Source of the DNA: Nageia nagi
Lineage: Eukaryota; Pinophyta
DNA: 64,000 bases
Direction of reading: 5' to 3'
Assembly: GCA_050084985.1 (NCBI GenBank)
Contig: JBITNC010000001.1
Span: 78,616,001-78,680,000, forward strand
Program-made: the position numbers and the translations under genes
Notes under the pieces: model-generated
The model's input: the letters and a program-made list of their open reading frames with translations, nothing else
Told to the model about the DNA's origin: nothing
Database searches by the model: none
In this document: piece by piece, positions 46,812 through 59,671 of the stretch
How positions within the stretch are numbered: position 1 is the stretch's first letter
Layout of the letters: the number at the start of each line of letters is the position of its first letter

Positions 46812-49800
46812 ATGATTTTCTTTTCTTGGAATATCAAAGGGTTGATGGACCCACTTCATAAATACATGGTCTGTAATGAAATTACTAAGATCAAGAGTCA
46901 TATTGGGTAGATAAACTTTATCTATCTCCAAGAAGTTAAAATTTTAGAGTTTAATTTGGAATGTCTAAGTTCCTTTTTATGGCCTGAGAGCTCTATGTTT
47001 TCTACTAATCATTTTCCTAGTAGAGGAGGTGTAGTAACTTTGATTCCTCCAAAGTGGAAAACTCTTTTGTCTCATGGGGTTTGGACCCTTCTAATTAGGT
47101 AGTTTGGAATATTTTTGATATTTATGGATAGCCTTTTAGGGTTATCAATATCTATGCTTTTAATCATGGGCCTCATATAAGTGCTCTCTAGCAATGGCTT
47201 GCTTTTTCTCTTCCCTAGGCTATTTGGCTTTTTGCAAAGATTTCAACATGGTGGGAAAAGCTATGCTAAGGTGGGTCAACTTCCTATGAGATGGTGTGTT
47301 AGGGAAAGAGATGCTTAGTTCTTTATTAAGAACAAACTTGGGTTGGTAGACCCCAATGCATGTCATAATGTGTAAATCTTCCCTAGTGCTCTCTAGTTCA
47401 TGTGGTCAAACTTATAGGTATGTGACTATAGCTTCTCAAAAGATTAGACAGAGCTATGCTCATAAACCACATTGGTTTCTCTTTTCAATGTTTATTTCCC
47501 ATTTTCCTTTAGTATTTTCCTCTCCTAGCAACACTATCTCTAATCATCTTCCCATTATCTTCAAGGTCATCTCCACTAGTCATCAACCCATTAAGTTCCA
47601 TTCCCCTTTTTGTTTAAATATGTCTTTTGTTTCTCACCCTACTACCATTACCACACCTATCAAGTTTAGAACCTAGTTCCATGACCTAATGATAAGGTGG
47701 GTTGGATTGAGTGGTGGAATGATGCCATTTATCAAACCTCCTTGGTGCTTAGGATGTTGGTAGTTAAGCTTTCCCAACTTTGGAAGTGCTCAAATAGTGC
47801 CCTTTGGGAGGAATTTGACCTTGCCTCAATGTGCCTAGAAGTAGATCCATTGAATATATTGCTGCAATAGCATGTTGTAGCTATTTAGCATGAGTTTAAA
47901 AAAGTGGAAGTTTTCAAATCGAAAGGAGCCCAAATTTGAGCTTGATTGCACTGGCTCAAAGTGGGTTATTGGGTCTCTAAAGAATTTAAAAAAAAACTTT
48001 GACCCCCTAAATTAGTAACACAGTTCAAAGCCATCCTCAATGAGGATACTCATGTTACAAAGTCCCCTACTATAGCCAAGGCTTTTGCTAAGCATTACTC
48101 TCAAGTCTTCACTTCTATAGAGTTATCTGAGGACCAACAACATTCTCTAGAATAATGTTGTAGAGTGGTTCCTAACAAGCTCTTTCCAAGTCAATTTGAG
48201 GCTTGTGAATACCTACTCTCTTTGAAGGACTTAAAGTTAGCCTTAGGATGCATGGCAAATAAAAAAGCACCTAGAATTGATGGGTTCCCATGTGAATTTT
48301 ACAAGAAGCTTTGGGATGTTGTTGGTCCTAACCTTCTCAATGTTTATCAAGAGGCCCTTTCCATAGAATCCTTAGGGGCTATTATCAATCAAGGAAACAT
48401 CAAGTTCATACCTAAGCTAGGATACTTGGAGCTCATTTCTATTTGGAGGCCCATCACCCTCCTTAATGTTAGATTTAAAATCATGGCTAAAGCTATTGCT
48501 CTTAAACTTTGATCTTTGCTACCATAGATTATTCACCCTAACCAAACTAGTTTCATCAAGAGCTGATATATTCTTGACAATGTGATTGCAATTTGGAAAG
48601 GTATGGAATGGGCCCATTTTTCTTAACAAAATACTCTTTTTTTCAAAATTAAGTTTCAAAAATCCTATGACAAAATTGAATGGTATTTTATTTTGGCAAT
48701 GCTTAAAGCTTTGGGCTTCGATCTAACTTTTTTGGTTTCAATTCGAATGTTGTTCAAAGATGCCATGGTAGTTCTTACCCTTAATGGGGTCCATTCTATC
48801 ACCATTAGCCTTTTTAGATCAATTGGACAAGAGTGTCCTCTAGCCCCCTCTCTATATGTTCTCACTGATAACGCCTTTGGCTATCTACTTACTAATAGAG
48901 CATCACAAAATTTGGTTAAAGGAATTTCCTTACTAGGGAATGGAGGGCAACTAATTAACAATCATTTCTTGGAAGACTTCTTCCTTACTCTTTAGGAAGA
49001 TATATATTCTATAAAGCATGCTTTTGAATGATTGGAAACTTTTTGTAAAGCTTTGGGCTCTTGCATTTAATGGATAAAGACATCTTTTTATACATAGGCC
49101 TAGTCAAAATGCCCAAATTATCTCTCTACCTTTCAATGGTATTAGATAACCCCTAGAGAAATGTTAAAATTTTTGGAGATTCCCTTTTCTTTCCAAAGTA
49201 CCCCAACTTAGCTATGGAACTATGTTCTATACTGAGTGGAGAAAAAGCTTTCTTACTAGACTACCATGAAGCTTTCATTAGCAAGAAAATTCCAAATCTG
49301 CTCTAAAGTTTTGGCCTCCATGCATGTTTATTACTCTTCCTATTGGGTCCCCTCCCATAATTATTACTAAAAGTTAGAAAAGCTCCTTAGGTATTTCTTA
49401 TGGGCTAGTAATAAAGATAAAATAGGTTTTCATTGGGTGGCTTGGGACATCTATTTCTTACCTAAATCCAAAGGTGGTATGGGTATTTTTAACTACCATA
49501 GGTAAGAATAGCTCTAAGTGCTATATGAGTTTCTTGAGCTTTGCAAGGCATAGAAGCTTGGAAAGTGATTTTACATCACTATATTACTAAATGGCTTCCC
49601 CTTGGAAACAAAGCCTAGAAGGTCATGAATTTTCCCTCTCTCATTGGAGATTTGATGACCATTAAGGTTTAGGGGTATTTTGTCTATAAGAGCATTTGGA
49701 AATCTTGGGAGAGTATTAAACCTTGGATTTAATGGAATTATGCTAAAAAACATCAAGGGGTTACTCTGGCCTCCCTAAATTTTTGGTGGTCCCTAGTTAT

Positions 49801-50650
49801 CACTTTACAAAACCAATCATTGGCTTCCATCCAATGGATTTGAGCCAAGTGATTTCATAAAAAAGGGATTACCTCTCTTTATGATTTTTTTGATAACTCA
49901 TCCAAATATTGGCTTCCTTAGGAAACCTTCAAATCTAGATAAAGATACTTTTGAGGTAGTCCTCAATAGCACCTTCCTTTTCTCTATGGCCCAAGCTAGG
50001 GCAACACTCTTAGTGGCCATGGTGGATAGAATGGCAATGGGTTTCAAGAGCTTCTATCTCTAAATACAATACCAAGTTGGGTTATAGTTGGATATCACCC
50101 AATTTTTCCATGAGTGCTAAGTTGAATGAGCTATGGGGCTTGGCTTCATCCACCATTGAATGGAGTTTATGTTTCAAAACCATTTGGGCGACTTATAATG
50201 AGACTAAGTAGGCTTATTTTGTATGGAGGATGTTATTTCATGGTTTGGTTATCATCTCCTAGCTTACTCACATGGGGGTGATTAACTCAGTGTGCCCATT
50301 CTACAACTCCTTAGAGTCTATTGTTCATCTTTTCTAGCATTGCAGTAAGGTGGCTAAGGATTGGAATTGGATGAACTCCTTTTTCTAACCTTTTTCTTGG
50401 CAACCTTGTCTTGTTTGAATCATCTCTTGGGAGACTCTCCTATTTTTTCTCAACCTTTGTAGGCTTTTTGGAATATCTTTCAAATTAGAATCTTGTTCTA
50501 TATTTGGAAAGAGTGGAATGCCATAGTTTTTTTTGGGAGACTTGCTAATTTTGATTTCTCTTTAGTAGATAAGCTCACTATTTTCTATGACATATGCTTT
50601 TAGATTCAAGCACAAGTCAACAAGGTCATGCTAGAAGTTAGTCACTTGTA
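46812..50650 (+). pseudogene. LINE ORF2: endonuclease, RT, zf-RVT
   Basis: A likely start at ATG 46,812 gives MIFFSWNIKGLMDPLHKYMV, the APE endonuclease start ('SWNvRGL..p.k'), then 'FIYLQEVKILEF' (usual QETK) and 'SRGGVVTLIPP'. RT follows: ANKKAPRIDGFPCEFYKKLW (48,260), 'IWRPITLLNVRFKIMAKAIA' (48,450), 'FKIKFQKSYDKIEWYFILA', SIGQECPLAPSLYVLTDNAF (48,820) and FLEDFF at 48,967, where FADD is expected. The C-terminal zf-RVT block runs at 50,160-50,375 with WATYNETKQAYFVWRMLFHG-like sequence, CPFYNSLESIVHLF and a final Trp. Stops are frequent. ORF2 normally nicks the target and primes reverse transcription there. Confidence 0.85.
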
Positions 50651-51394
50651 GGAAATTCTCAGCCACTAGGGGAATGCTCTCTACATAATGATCTAAGCCC
50701 CTCCTTTTTCCCCTACTCATCAGGGATGTTCATGCTCATGTTCTAGGTATTAGTATCATCCACCATCATGGGAGTAGGATTAGAGCTTTTCCTATGATTC
50801 ATGGCCCCCTCAATGGCATACCAAAATTCCCCACCTATAATTGGTTACACAGTGCAACGCTAGGAACTGAGACCTAGTCCCCTTTATGTGTTCAGTTGGG
50901 GTGATGCTAACCCCCCTTCCCACTAAGCCATAGGCTGGGGTTGGTTAAAAGATGATGGGAGTAGTTGACACAACATAGCTAATACAAATGTTAATGCTCA
51001 TGATGTTAAAGTAAATGGTTGGGTTGCCACCTCTCTCAAAGGTGGCCTTGAGTGGCATCAATTTCAAGAAATGTTAGAAACTAATCACTGGCCCTGTATT
51101 CCTTAGAGCATGTGGTAACATAACATGGTGCATGGAATTAAAAGCACCTTTTATAAGGCCACCACTATAGACCCACTCAAAGTGCCATTGATTAGTTCTG
51201 CACCTACCAATACTCCATCATCCATGAATGAAGATTAAATGCTTATTGCCCCACTAGGCCTAGTGGGAGCACTATTTTGTTGGCCCAGTTTGGTTTGGTT
51301 TTTTTGTTAGTTTATTGCTATGCTAAGTGCAAGGGGTGAGAGGATTCTACCCATTGTATTTTTTTTAAAAAGTAGGACGTACCTTTCTTTTTTA

Positions 51395-51431
51395 TTTTAT
51401 TAATATAAGGCTCTATCATTCAAAAAAATAA
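51395..51431 (+). other. LINE 3' tail
   Basis: TTTTATTAATATAAGGCTCTATCATTC is followed by a short A-run, the 3' end signature seen in many plant L1 elements. Confidence 0.6.
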
Positions 51432-52150
51432 TCAATAATATCATAAATAATAAAATACAAACTATGTAACATGTTTCACTTAGTATAAACTACATCCATG
51501 GAGAATATCCATTCCTTGATATAAATCAATCAAAGCCATCAAAGAAAACAACCAGCAATCAAACCATTATATTTTTCTCTTTTTTTTTATAATAATTTAT
51601 CATCATTACAATTGTCTCTCTCTAAGGATTTACCCCCTCTTACAATTCCTCACACCTATGAAAATTCTATTCCCATGATCTTACCATCAATTTACAACAA
51701 AAATTACATACATTTATAGATTCATAAAATTCTATTTTTCTACATAGGAATAGAGTAATATTGTAATAATATTATTTTACACTTAATATAACCTCAATTT
51801 TACACACTTGTAACATTCAAATACCAAGTTTCATACCTCAAAATATAGTTCTTACATCCCTAGTTTATAATCATTCACCATCAGGCCAACTAGGTATCGA
51901 ATTGATTATCATTAGGTTGATTACTATTGATCTTCCATCAAAAAGTATATTGGAATTCACTGATCTTCCCCTAGGATTTCAATTGGTTGATCAATTGATA
52001 AACTACATGATTGGAATATTGACTAGTTGATCTTCCCTTATAAGGTTGAATTTCTAATCTTCCTTTAAAAGGTTAACTAGTTGATCTTCCCTTACGAAGA
52101 TGATTGGCTTTGTTGATTGGTCCTATGCATGTTGACTATGTTATAAAGAT
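51432..52150. other. AT-rich stretch with short TTGATCTTCC repeats
   Basis: Between 51,910 and 52,110 the phrase TTGATCTTCC occurs four times with irregular spacing (plus CTAATCTTCC variants). No gene recognised. Confidence 0.4.
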
Positions 52151-52159
52151 CTATTTTAT

Positions 52160-53640
52160 CACTTAGCCAAATAATTAGGATTCATTCCTAATAATCTCCC
52201 ACTTTAATACCAATTTCATTGTAACATCTTGCAACCTTAAATTGAAATATTTCCATCTTGGTCTATTATTCTTTATACTAATTGAAATTGGGAGAACCCC
52301 TAATTCCTATTTTGCAAGAACCTTTGGTTTCACCTTTGATAATATAGATCACTTGTCACTTCTTGACAAAATCTTTCACTTTAATTTTCCATAAACCTCA
52401 ACTAGTTCACACCTACCACTCCATAGTTTATACTATTTTCTTCTTATATAAACACTTTTATCTCAAGCCCATCCTTGCATAATACTTAATCTCCTTCCTC
52501 CACTTACATCCTACATATAAAAATGGCATGAAAAACTTATATAAATATAGGTAAATTAACCAAATCCCATTCTTTTTGCATTAATAAACTCCTTTATTTA
52601 TTCATTCCAGGCTCCGAATTATTCCTCATTTCCTTTTGCATACCTTTTTTAAAATGTTCACCACCATTAATATATAACACATAAGAAACTATAGAAAAAC
52701 AACAAGTTATAATTTTACATTTTTTAACATACCTTGGTGGGGTTTCTTGATCTTTATGTTGAACACCTCCTTGCACATTTGGTATCCATATCTTCTTCTT
52801 GTCCTTAGAAACATCCTTTCCAAGCTTGAGGAATACCATTCTCTTTTTCTTTCCACAAAACCCCAAATCATTCCTTTTAACATGCCCAAGATTGTAGTGC
52901 TTAATAAATGTATTCTCCATTTTGCAATAATATGTGTTAGTAAGAAAATAAAATAGTACCAACCATCTTACCTTCTTCCATAACCATGAAACCCTTAGTC
53001 ACCTTCCATGCATGATTACTAAATGCAATTGTACAATCCTCACCATCAAGCTCACTTGTCGAAATGAGATTTCTCTTAAAATTAGGGTTGTGCCTCACCT
53101 CCTTTAACACCCATCAATTCTAATTATAAAATTTGATCTTTATCTTCCCCATACCCTCAATCCTACATGGTTTATCATTACTCAACAAAATATATCCAAA
53201 ATCTCCAACTTGAACATAATCTATAAAATGATCCTTCTAAGAAGTAGTATGAAAAGAAGTACCTAATTAATATATAATCTAATAATCATTATGCATATCA
53301 AGAGATAAAATCAATACAATCTTGTTAAAATGCATAAACCATATTTGCTTCCTAATTATTACCTTTATTTCCTTCTTTTCTATTTACATTCCTAGACTAA
53401 CACTCCTTCAATTGTCCCTTCTTCCCATAATACCAACATTCTATATTATCTTTTTGCTTTGGGTCTACCTTCTACTTTTCTTTGATTTTTATTTGCATGT
53501 CTTCCTCTAAATTTGTTTATTATCAATAGTTAATACACTAGATAACTTGTTATTTCACCCATGGATTTCCTCTGCATTCCCTCACTAAGAAGTATGCCCA
53601 TCACATCATCAAAATTTAACTTGTTAAAATATGAAACCTA
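52160..53640 (-). pseudogene. second copy of the old Ty1/copia family (gag to integrase start)
   Basis: Minus strand, right to left: a zinc-knuckle region 'ECWYYGKKGQLKEC' (53,450-53,410; usual C..C....H....C, with His replaced), a protease block near 53,290-53,150, 'WVLKEVRHNPNFKRNLISTS' and 'ELDGEG' (53,105-53,040), then VQGGVQHKDQETPPRYVKKC at 52,780-52,720. It is colinear with 45.2-44.19 kb plus 19.76-18.9 kb, which demonstrates that those two are halves of one element. On the right it breaks directly into the minisatellite block. Confidence 0.7.
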
Positions 53641-54480
53641 GTTACTTACTTCCATGGATTTTTGTTCCTTGTATTTTTTTTCCTTTTCCATACATGTCTT
53701 ATTATTTTTCATTTTTCATTACATATTCATTCTTTATATTCTTTCACCTTATTCATACATGTATTAGGGAATTTTATATAGAATCCATTTTGTGCATACT
53801 CTTCCACATTTTTCATTAAATGTTTGTGCCTTGTATTGTTTTACATTTTGTATATATAACTTAGTGTATTTTTAGAAACCCATTTTGCATGTATTATTCC
53901 ATATTTTTTTATTACATATTCATGCCTTGTGTTCTTCCACCTTTTGCATACATGATGTAGGGAATTTTTCATAAAACCCATTTTGTGCATATTTGCATTC
54001 ATACATTTTTCTTGCATTTCTTATTTTTTTAGCTTAGGCATTGGTGCAAGTAGTTATTCTTTTGTATTTTTTGTTACAAATTCATGCCTTGTATTCTTCC
54101 ATATTTTGCATACATGTCTTAAGGTATTTTTAATAAAACCTATTTTGTGTGTATCTTGTAATCAATGTAGACTATGAAACTATGTTTGCATCATGTATCA
54201 TTACAAAAAATTCCTAGGCCTTGTGTATTCTTATATATTTTTCATAAATATATTGAGGCCTTTTTAATAAAACTTGTTTTGTATGTATCTTGCAACCATT
54301 GTATAATATGAAAATATATTTACATCATGCATCTTATCTAAGAATTCTTGGGCCTTATGTATTCTTCCATATTTTAAATATATATCTTAGCCATTTTATG
54401 TGTATCCTATAAACCCATTTTTTTGTAAACCCATTTTGTGCATATGATTCATCAAAAAAATAATGCAATAAGATTCACTC
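53640..54480. repeat. minisatellite block 1, irregular units of about 134 bp
   Basis: Recurring phrases TATTCTTCCA(C/T)ATTTTGCATACATG, TTTTTAATAAAACC(C/T)ATTTTGTG and GTTTGCATCATG(C/T)AT follow each other in fixed order, with internal deletions. Short ORFs here are artefacts of the repeat. Isolated partial units recur at 54,655-54,740, 55,010-55,065 and 56,440-56,515. Confidence 0.75.
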
Positions 54481-55900
54481 ATGTTATTAACATATTTACA
54501 ACCCTCATCCACTAGACCTACATGACCACATGCAGTAGTAGAACACATGAAAATGTTTTTTTATTAGGGTTGATTCCCAAGTGCTTTATTATATTAAATA
54601 GTTTAAGGGCCTCCTAACTATAGCCATGAATTTCATATCCTCAAATAATTAGAGTCCATAAAATTTGTGTTTGCATCATGCATCTTATCAAATAATTCCC
54701 AGGTCTTGTGTATTCTTCCACATTTTGCATACATGTCTATCAAGGGATTCAAAACCACAACATTCAATTTAAAAGAACCAAGTATACATGATACATATTG
54801 AATAGAAAGAGAAAAAAATAGTATCATTGTATGTTGTGCATAATTTTTCAAGCATAGTTTGTGAAAATGATAATATTTTCATTAGCATTTTTATAAACTA
54901 TGCTTGATAATTATGCATATCTACAAATCAGAGATACTTGATTTTAAGGGAATCCTTCTTATATCCATAAAAAAAATCTATTTGTAAAAATATTTATTAA
55001 AACCATCATTGTAGTCTATGAAATACTATTTGCATCATGTATCTTATCAAACAATTCTTAGTCCTTATGTATTTAAATTGATCATTGTAATATTTAATAT
55101 CTTGGTAGATTGAATACATGTTATACTTTCATACTATTTTATTTCTCAATGTTGATATATTCTTGTAGTTTGAAATTACTAACTACACAATATGATTGAT
55201 AATGAGGTTGAAGATGCTTTGCTCAATGATCAAGATATGTTCACTACATAAGAAATTTTCTTGTGATGTTGGTTAATTTTAGTTTTTATTCTATATAGCA
55301 TAATGATATTTGTAATACATATAGGGTGGAGACCATTTCCAATATATGTAGACAATCCATTGGAGAAAATACTAGAGTGTTTTCATATATTTTAGGATTG
55401 GTAGCAATGGAGCTTATTCCTACCACCTATAAAGATTGGAAAATAGCTCCAAATAAAATTTGGATAATAGTTAAGGTAACTTAGTAGCCAATAGATTTTA
55501 GAGTGTCCAATAGATGTAAATATTTTATCTAATAATATTATGATTTGATGTAGAAAAAATATGTTAGTTTAAATAGAATGAAGAATTGGGTAATTATGAC
55601 CATTATCAAACTATGGCATGATCATAAGCTAAACTTAATATAATAAGTTTGATAATTAACAATATAGAATTACTAATACCCCATTTGGTGTACAACCAAT
55701 AGATTGGGAAGCCTTTGTGAATACAAAATAACACTACCTTTGAGGTAAGTACTAGCCATTTTGTTATGGTAGTTCATATAATTGTTATGTTCATGTAAAT
55801 TTTGCAAATCATCTTGCTCTCCCTAATGAATTTATATACTATTTTATTCTTTGTATTTTGATTTGATAAAAAGAAATGCTTATTTCTTAGAAATCATATC
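54480..55900. other. AT-rich stretch with scattered minisatellite units
   Basis: No gene recognised. A short inverted match (AAAATTATGCACAA / ...AAGCATAGTTTGTG and its complement near 54,830-54,925) is present: ATAATTTTTCAAGCATAGTTT and AAACTATGCTTGATAATTAT. Confidence 0.4.
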
Positions 55901-55919
55901 ATTGTTTCCAAAGGCATGA

Positions 55920-57310
55920 TGTTCATACAAAACCCTAATGTAGAGGTAGATCATGAAACTTTGGGTGAATGATATTGTAAAGTTAATGTGTTGGTAGCTT
56001 GATTCATGGATGTTGTGTTGTATAAACAAAATGAAAATTTTAAAATAATTAAGGATGTTATGGGTACCTTCATTTCCTAGCCTGTAATAGAACTTTCATT
56101 TTTATAAATTATGATATGAATTTTATTTTTTATAAATTATGACATGCTATAGCAATATTGTAGAGTATATTTGAATCATTTGAGCATAATTGTAAAGTAT
56201 AATTAAATCTTGTTGTGCTTATTTTTGTATATATGTTCCATCTACATTTCATAATCTTCATGTCCAAAAAAGGAGCCCAAAAGTTGATGTGACTATTGTA
56301 ACAAACTTATCAAAAAGTGCTAAATTACCTTTTTCATGCTTGTATAATTAGACCACCATTGAACCAAAGGATGTTTTGGATATCATAATTTGGACATTAG
56401 ATCAGATTTGAAGGGATTACTTATTATAGTCATGAATTATACATCCTTTAATAATCACAATCCATGAAACTATATTTGCATCACGCATCTTCCATATTTT
56501 GCATACATGTATACTCGGTGCTTGTAAATCAAATGTTGTGATAGTAGTATTGTATAACATATTTGACTCATTTAAGAATAATTAAAACTATAGAGCATAT
56601 TTGAACTTCATATGTGGGTGTGTCTACTTGATGCTTGCAAATAAAATATTATGGTAGTAGTATTGTAGAAAATATTTGAATCATTTAAGCATAATTAAAA
56701 TTGTAGAGCATATTTGAATCATTTTCGCATAGTTATATTTTATTACAATTAAAAATTTATTAGGCATTTTGAGTTTTTTGAGTTCAAATATTTATCAAGA
56801 TATCTTGCATAGTCAAGAAGGTCAAAAATGAATGTATAATGATTCATTGAGTACTTGGAAAGTTATTTGGAATTTAAAGTTTTTTGAGTTAGCAAAATAA
56901 AATAAAAAAATATATGGTTTTAAAGTGGATGCCATGTTGTATAGATATGATGATGAGATGAAAAATATGGAATATGTTGTGGGATCCTTCATTTCTTGGC
57001 CTAACTCAAAATATTTTTACAATATAAGTTATAATATGTAGAAATATTGTAGAGCTTATTTGAGTCATTCGAGCATAATTGAAACTATAGAGTATATTTG
57101 ATTCATTTGATCATATTCTTTTAATTGCTAATTCTTGTTCATAAGGGTATTCTTTATTATTCGAGCATGGTATAGAATATTTGAATTTTATTATGCTTAT
57201 CTTTATGTTTATATTTCATCTACATGATATCATCATACATGTCCAAAACTTACACCCAAAAGTTGATGTGACTATTGTAACAAACCTATCAAAAAGTTAT
57301 AAACCTACCA
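55920..57310 (+). repeat. duplicated 0.4-0.5-kb segment, two diverged copies
   Basis: Copy 1 (about 55,950-56,330) and copy 2 (about 56,840-57,310) share the order TTGTATA...GAAAA, ATGTT(A/G)TGGG, CTTCATTTC(C/T)TxGCCT, a GTAGAG(T/C)ATATTTGA motif and GTTGATGTGACTATTGTAACAAAC. Between and within them the phrase TGTAGAGCATATTTGAATCATT recurs at least four times. In copy 1 the frame reads VLYKQNENFKIIKDVMGTFI then a stop and P, loosely like the 'G.F.aWP' ending of En/Spm-associated proteins, but I would not name it. Confidence 0.55.
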
Positions 57311-57389
57311 AGTATTTCAATTTTTTTGAGGTTGCATAGGTGAGGGAATAGAGGAGATGAGCAGAAAGGTAAGGTGATTAAATTCATTG

Positions 57390-58480
57390 ATGCAAATGGT
57401 ATTCTTCCACATTTTTCATACATGTAATTTTATCAAGTAATTATTGTACCTTGTATCCTTTCACATTTTGCAAAATACATATCTATTAGAGTTTAACACC
57501 TCACAATTACATTTGGAATAAAAGTATGTAAGGCATATTTTATAAAACCATGAAACTATGTATTACTAAAAACCATAAAATTATATTTGCATCATGCATC
57601 TTATCAAACAATCCTTGGGCCTAATGTATTGTTCCATATTTTTCTACATGTTTTAAGGTATTTTTTAGAAAATCCATGTTTTTGCATGTCCTTCAATCAT
57701 TCCAATCCATGGAATTATGTTTGTATCATGCATATTATCAAATAATTCCTAGACCATATGTATTATTCCACATTTTACATACTTGTATTAGGGTATTTTT
57801 TAGAAGACCCTTATATTTCATATTTTGCAATCATTGCAATCTAAGAAATTATGTTTTAATCATGCATATTATCAAATAATTCCTAGGTATTATGTGTTCT
57901 TCAACATTTTATATACTTATCTAAGTGAGTTTTTTAGAAAATCATTTTTTTTGCATATTCTAAAATCATTGTAGTCCATCAAATTGTGTTTGCATCATGT
58001 ATCTTGTCAAAAAATTATTAAATCTTGTGTATTCTTCTACATTTTACATACTTACATTAGGGACTTTTTAGAAAACTAATTTTTTACATATACCAAAATC
58101 ATTACAATCCATTGAATTGTATTTACATCATGAATATTATCAAATAATTCTTGGGCCTTATGTATTCTTACATATTTTGCATACTTATCCTAGATCCCTT
58201 TTTAGAAAATCCATTTTTTGCATATCTTATTATCATTACAATCCATGAAACTTTTTTTCTATCATGCATTTTGTCAAATAATTCTTGGTCCTTATGTATT
58301 CTTCCATAGTTTTCATACTTATCTTGGGAACTTTTTCAAAAAACTCATTTTTTGCACATTCTTCACTCATTGTAGTCTATGAACTTACATTTTCATCATG
58401 CATCTTATAAAATAATTCTTGAGCTTTGTCTATTCATCCTCATTTTGCATACTTGTCTATAGGGCACTCACAACCATAAC
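57390..58480. repeat. minisatellite block 2, about seven units of 132-136 bp
   Basis: The marker phrase CATCATGCATCTTATCAAA recurs near 57,590, 57,724, 57,859, 57,994, 58,126, 58,262 and 58,395. Each unit also has TTTTTTAGAAAA(C/T)CCATTTTTTGCATATTCTT-like and TATGTATTCTTCCACATTTTGCATACTT-like parts. Same family as block 1, better preserved. Confidence 0.85.
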
Positions 58481-58699
58481 AATTAATATAAAACCATTTT
58501 TAAAAACTCTTTTATGGATGTCCATACCTTCTTATAGAGCTCCCATGTTGGCACATGTTGGAAGAATGTTGGCAATGGTTGTAATGTTTGGCTTTACACC
58601 TTCATATCATATGATGGAGATACATCATATTGTATTACTATAATTATATCATTTTAAATAATATGATGTACTTATATCATTTCATATCATAAGTTGATA

Positions 58700-59665
58700 C
58701 ATTTAGATCATTTTATATCCATGGATTGGGAAACTATATTAATATGGTTAGGCATTCCTCTGGTGACACCAATATTATAATTGGATGAGTAACATAAAAT
58801 ATTAAGTGATGATTGGTCATTTTGATTGAAATATCCTTAAAACCTTAAATGATGGTTCAACGCACCATAAGTAGGAAAATATTAACCATTGTAATAGATA
58901 ACTAAGTTTTATTGATATGAGCTTAGCTGATATATGATTAAGCATCATTATAGAAGTGATCCAAGGAAGAGAACATCTCTCCCTTACTAATCACATGGTT
59001 TGAATATCCCATATCAAGAAACTAATTTTTTAAAGGTTCTTCTCATCTTGGCCATAAGACAAGAAAATCATTTGATCAATAGGAGCCTCCTCCTCTCCAT
59101 AGTTTATAGACTTACCTTCATTTCCATTCTTCAATTTGCACTCTCTCTCAAAGTGACCAAACTTTTTCCAATGATAACATTGCATATTTTTCTTGTGACC
59201 TCTTTCTCAACCTCAACCATGAGTAGAACCACCTCACCCTCTTCCTCTAGAAACTTATTAGTCTCTTCACAGCCATTCCCTTGATGTCCATTGGAAACCT
59301 CAATGTTAGTTTTAGAGACAACATTAGTGTTGGAAAAATCCTTCTCTTTGTTGCTCCTAACTACAATCTCCTTGAATGTCTCCTCATATGACATGAAATA
59401 GATAATGATTTGATCAATCTCAAGTATATACATATCTTTAGTCTTTTCAATGATGATATAGCAATATGGTTCCACCTAAAAATGAGTATTTTTAATATTT
59501 TTTTAATTACTATAGGCTTTTCAAGCTTCTCTCTAAGAGTTACCATTTTATTTAAAACTACCTTCCCTTTAATACAATAATATATATCCCCTTTATTCTC
59601 TTGCATTATCAAGTTCTCAAACTCCATTATCAAAGTTTATAACTTGATATCTTTCACTTGGTTAC
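58700..59665 (-). pseudogene. gag: Ty1/copia gag C-terminal part and protease start (element D)
   Basis: Minus strand from 59,665: 'SNQVKDIKL', then EFENLIMQENKGDIYYCIKG, KMVTLREKLEKPIVIKKIL, 'EIDQIIIYFMSYEETFKEIV' and VRSNKEKDF: the UBN2-type gag core of plant copia elements. A Glu-rich linker follows (EETNKFLEEEGEVVLL), then, in another frame, a zinc knuckle QCYHWKKFGHFERECKLK with Trp for the second Cys, and near 59,020 'LDMGYSNHVISKGEMF', a protease start with Asp-Met-Gly for Asp-Ser-Gly. Frameshifts and stops throughout. The N-terminal half of this gag lies at 63,603-63,293. Confidence 0.75.
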
Positions 59666-59671
59666 TATTGA

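Larger units (their letters stand above)
45430..51431 (+). mobile_element. L1-type LINE, about 6 kb, near full length
   Basis: ORF1 remnant, endonuclease, reverse transcriptase and a C-terminal zinc-finger (zf-RVT) region follow each other in the sense direction. The element ends in AATATAAGGCTCTATCATTC and a short A-run, a common plant L1 tail. The 5' boundary is an estimate. All frames carry stops, so it is inactive. It sits beside the old copia LTR. Confidence 0.85.

Noticed and set aside
53322-54177. Several 60-70-codon plus-strand frames rich in Phe/Ile/Leu/His
   Set aside because: The first is antisense to copia gag; the others are readings of the minisatellite units.
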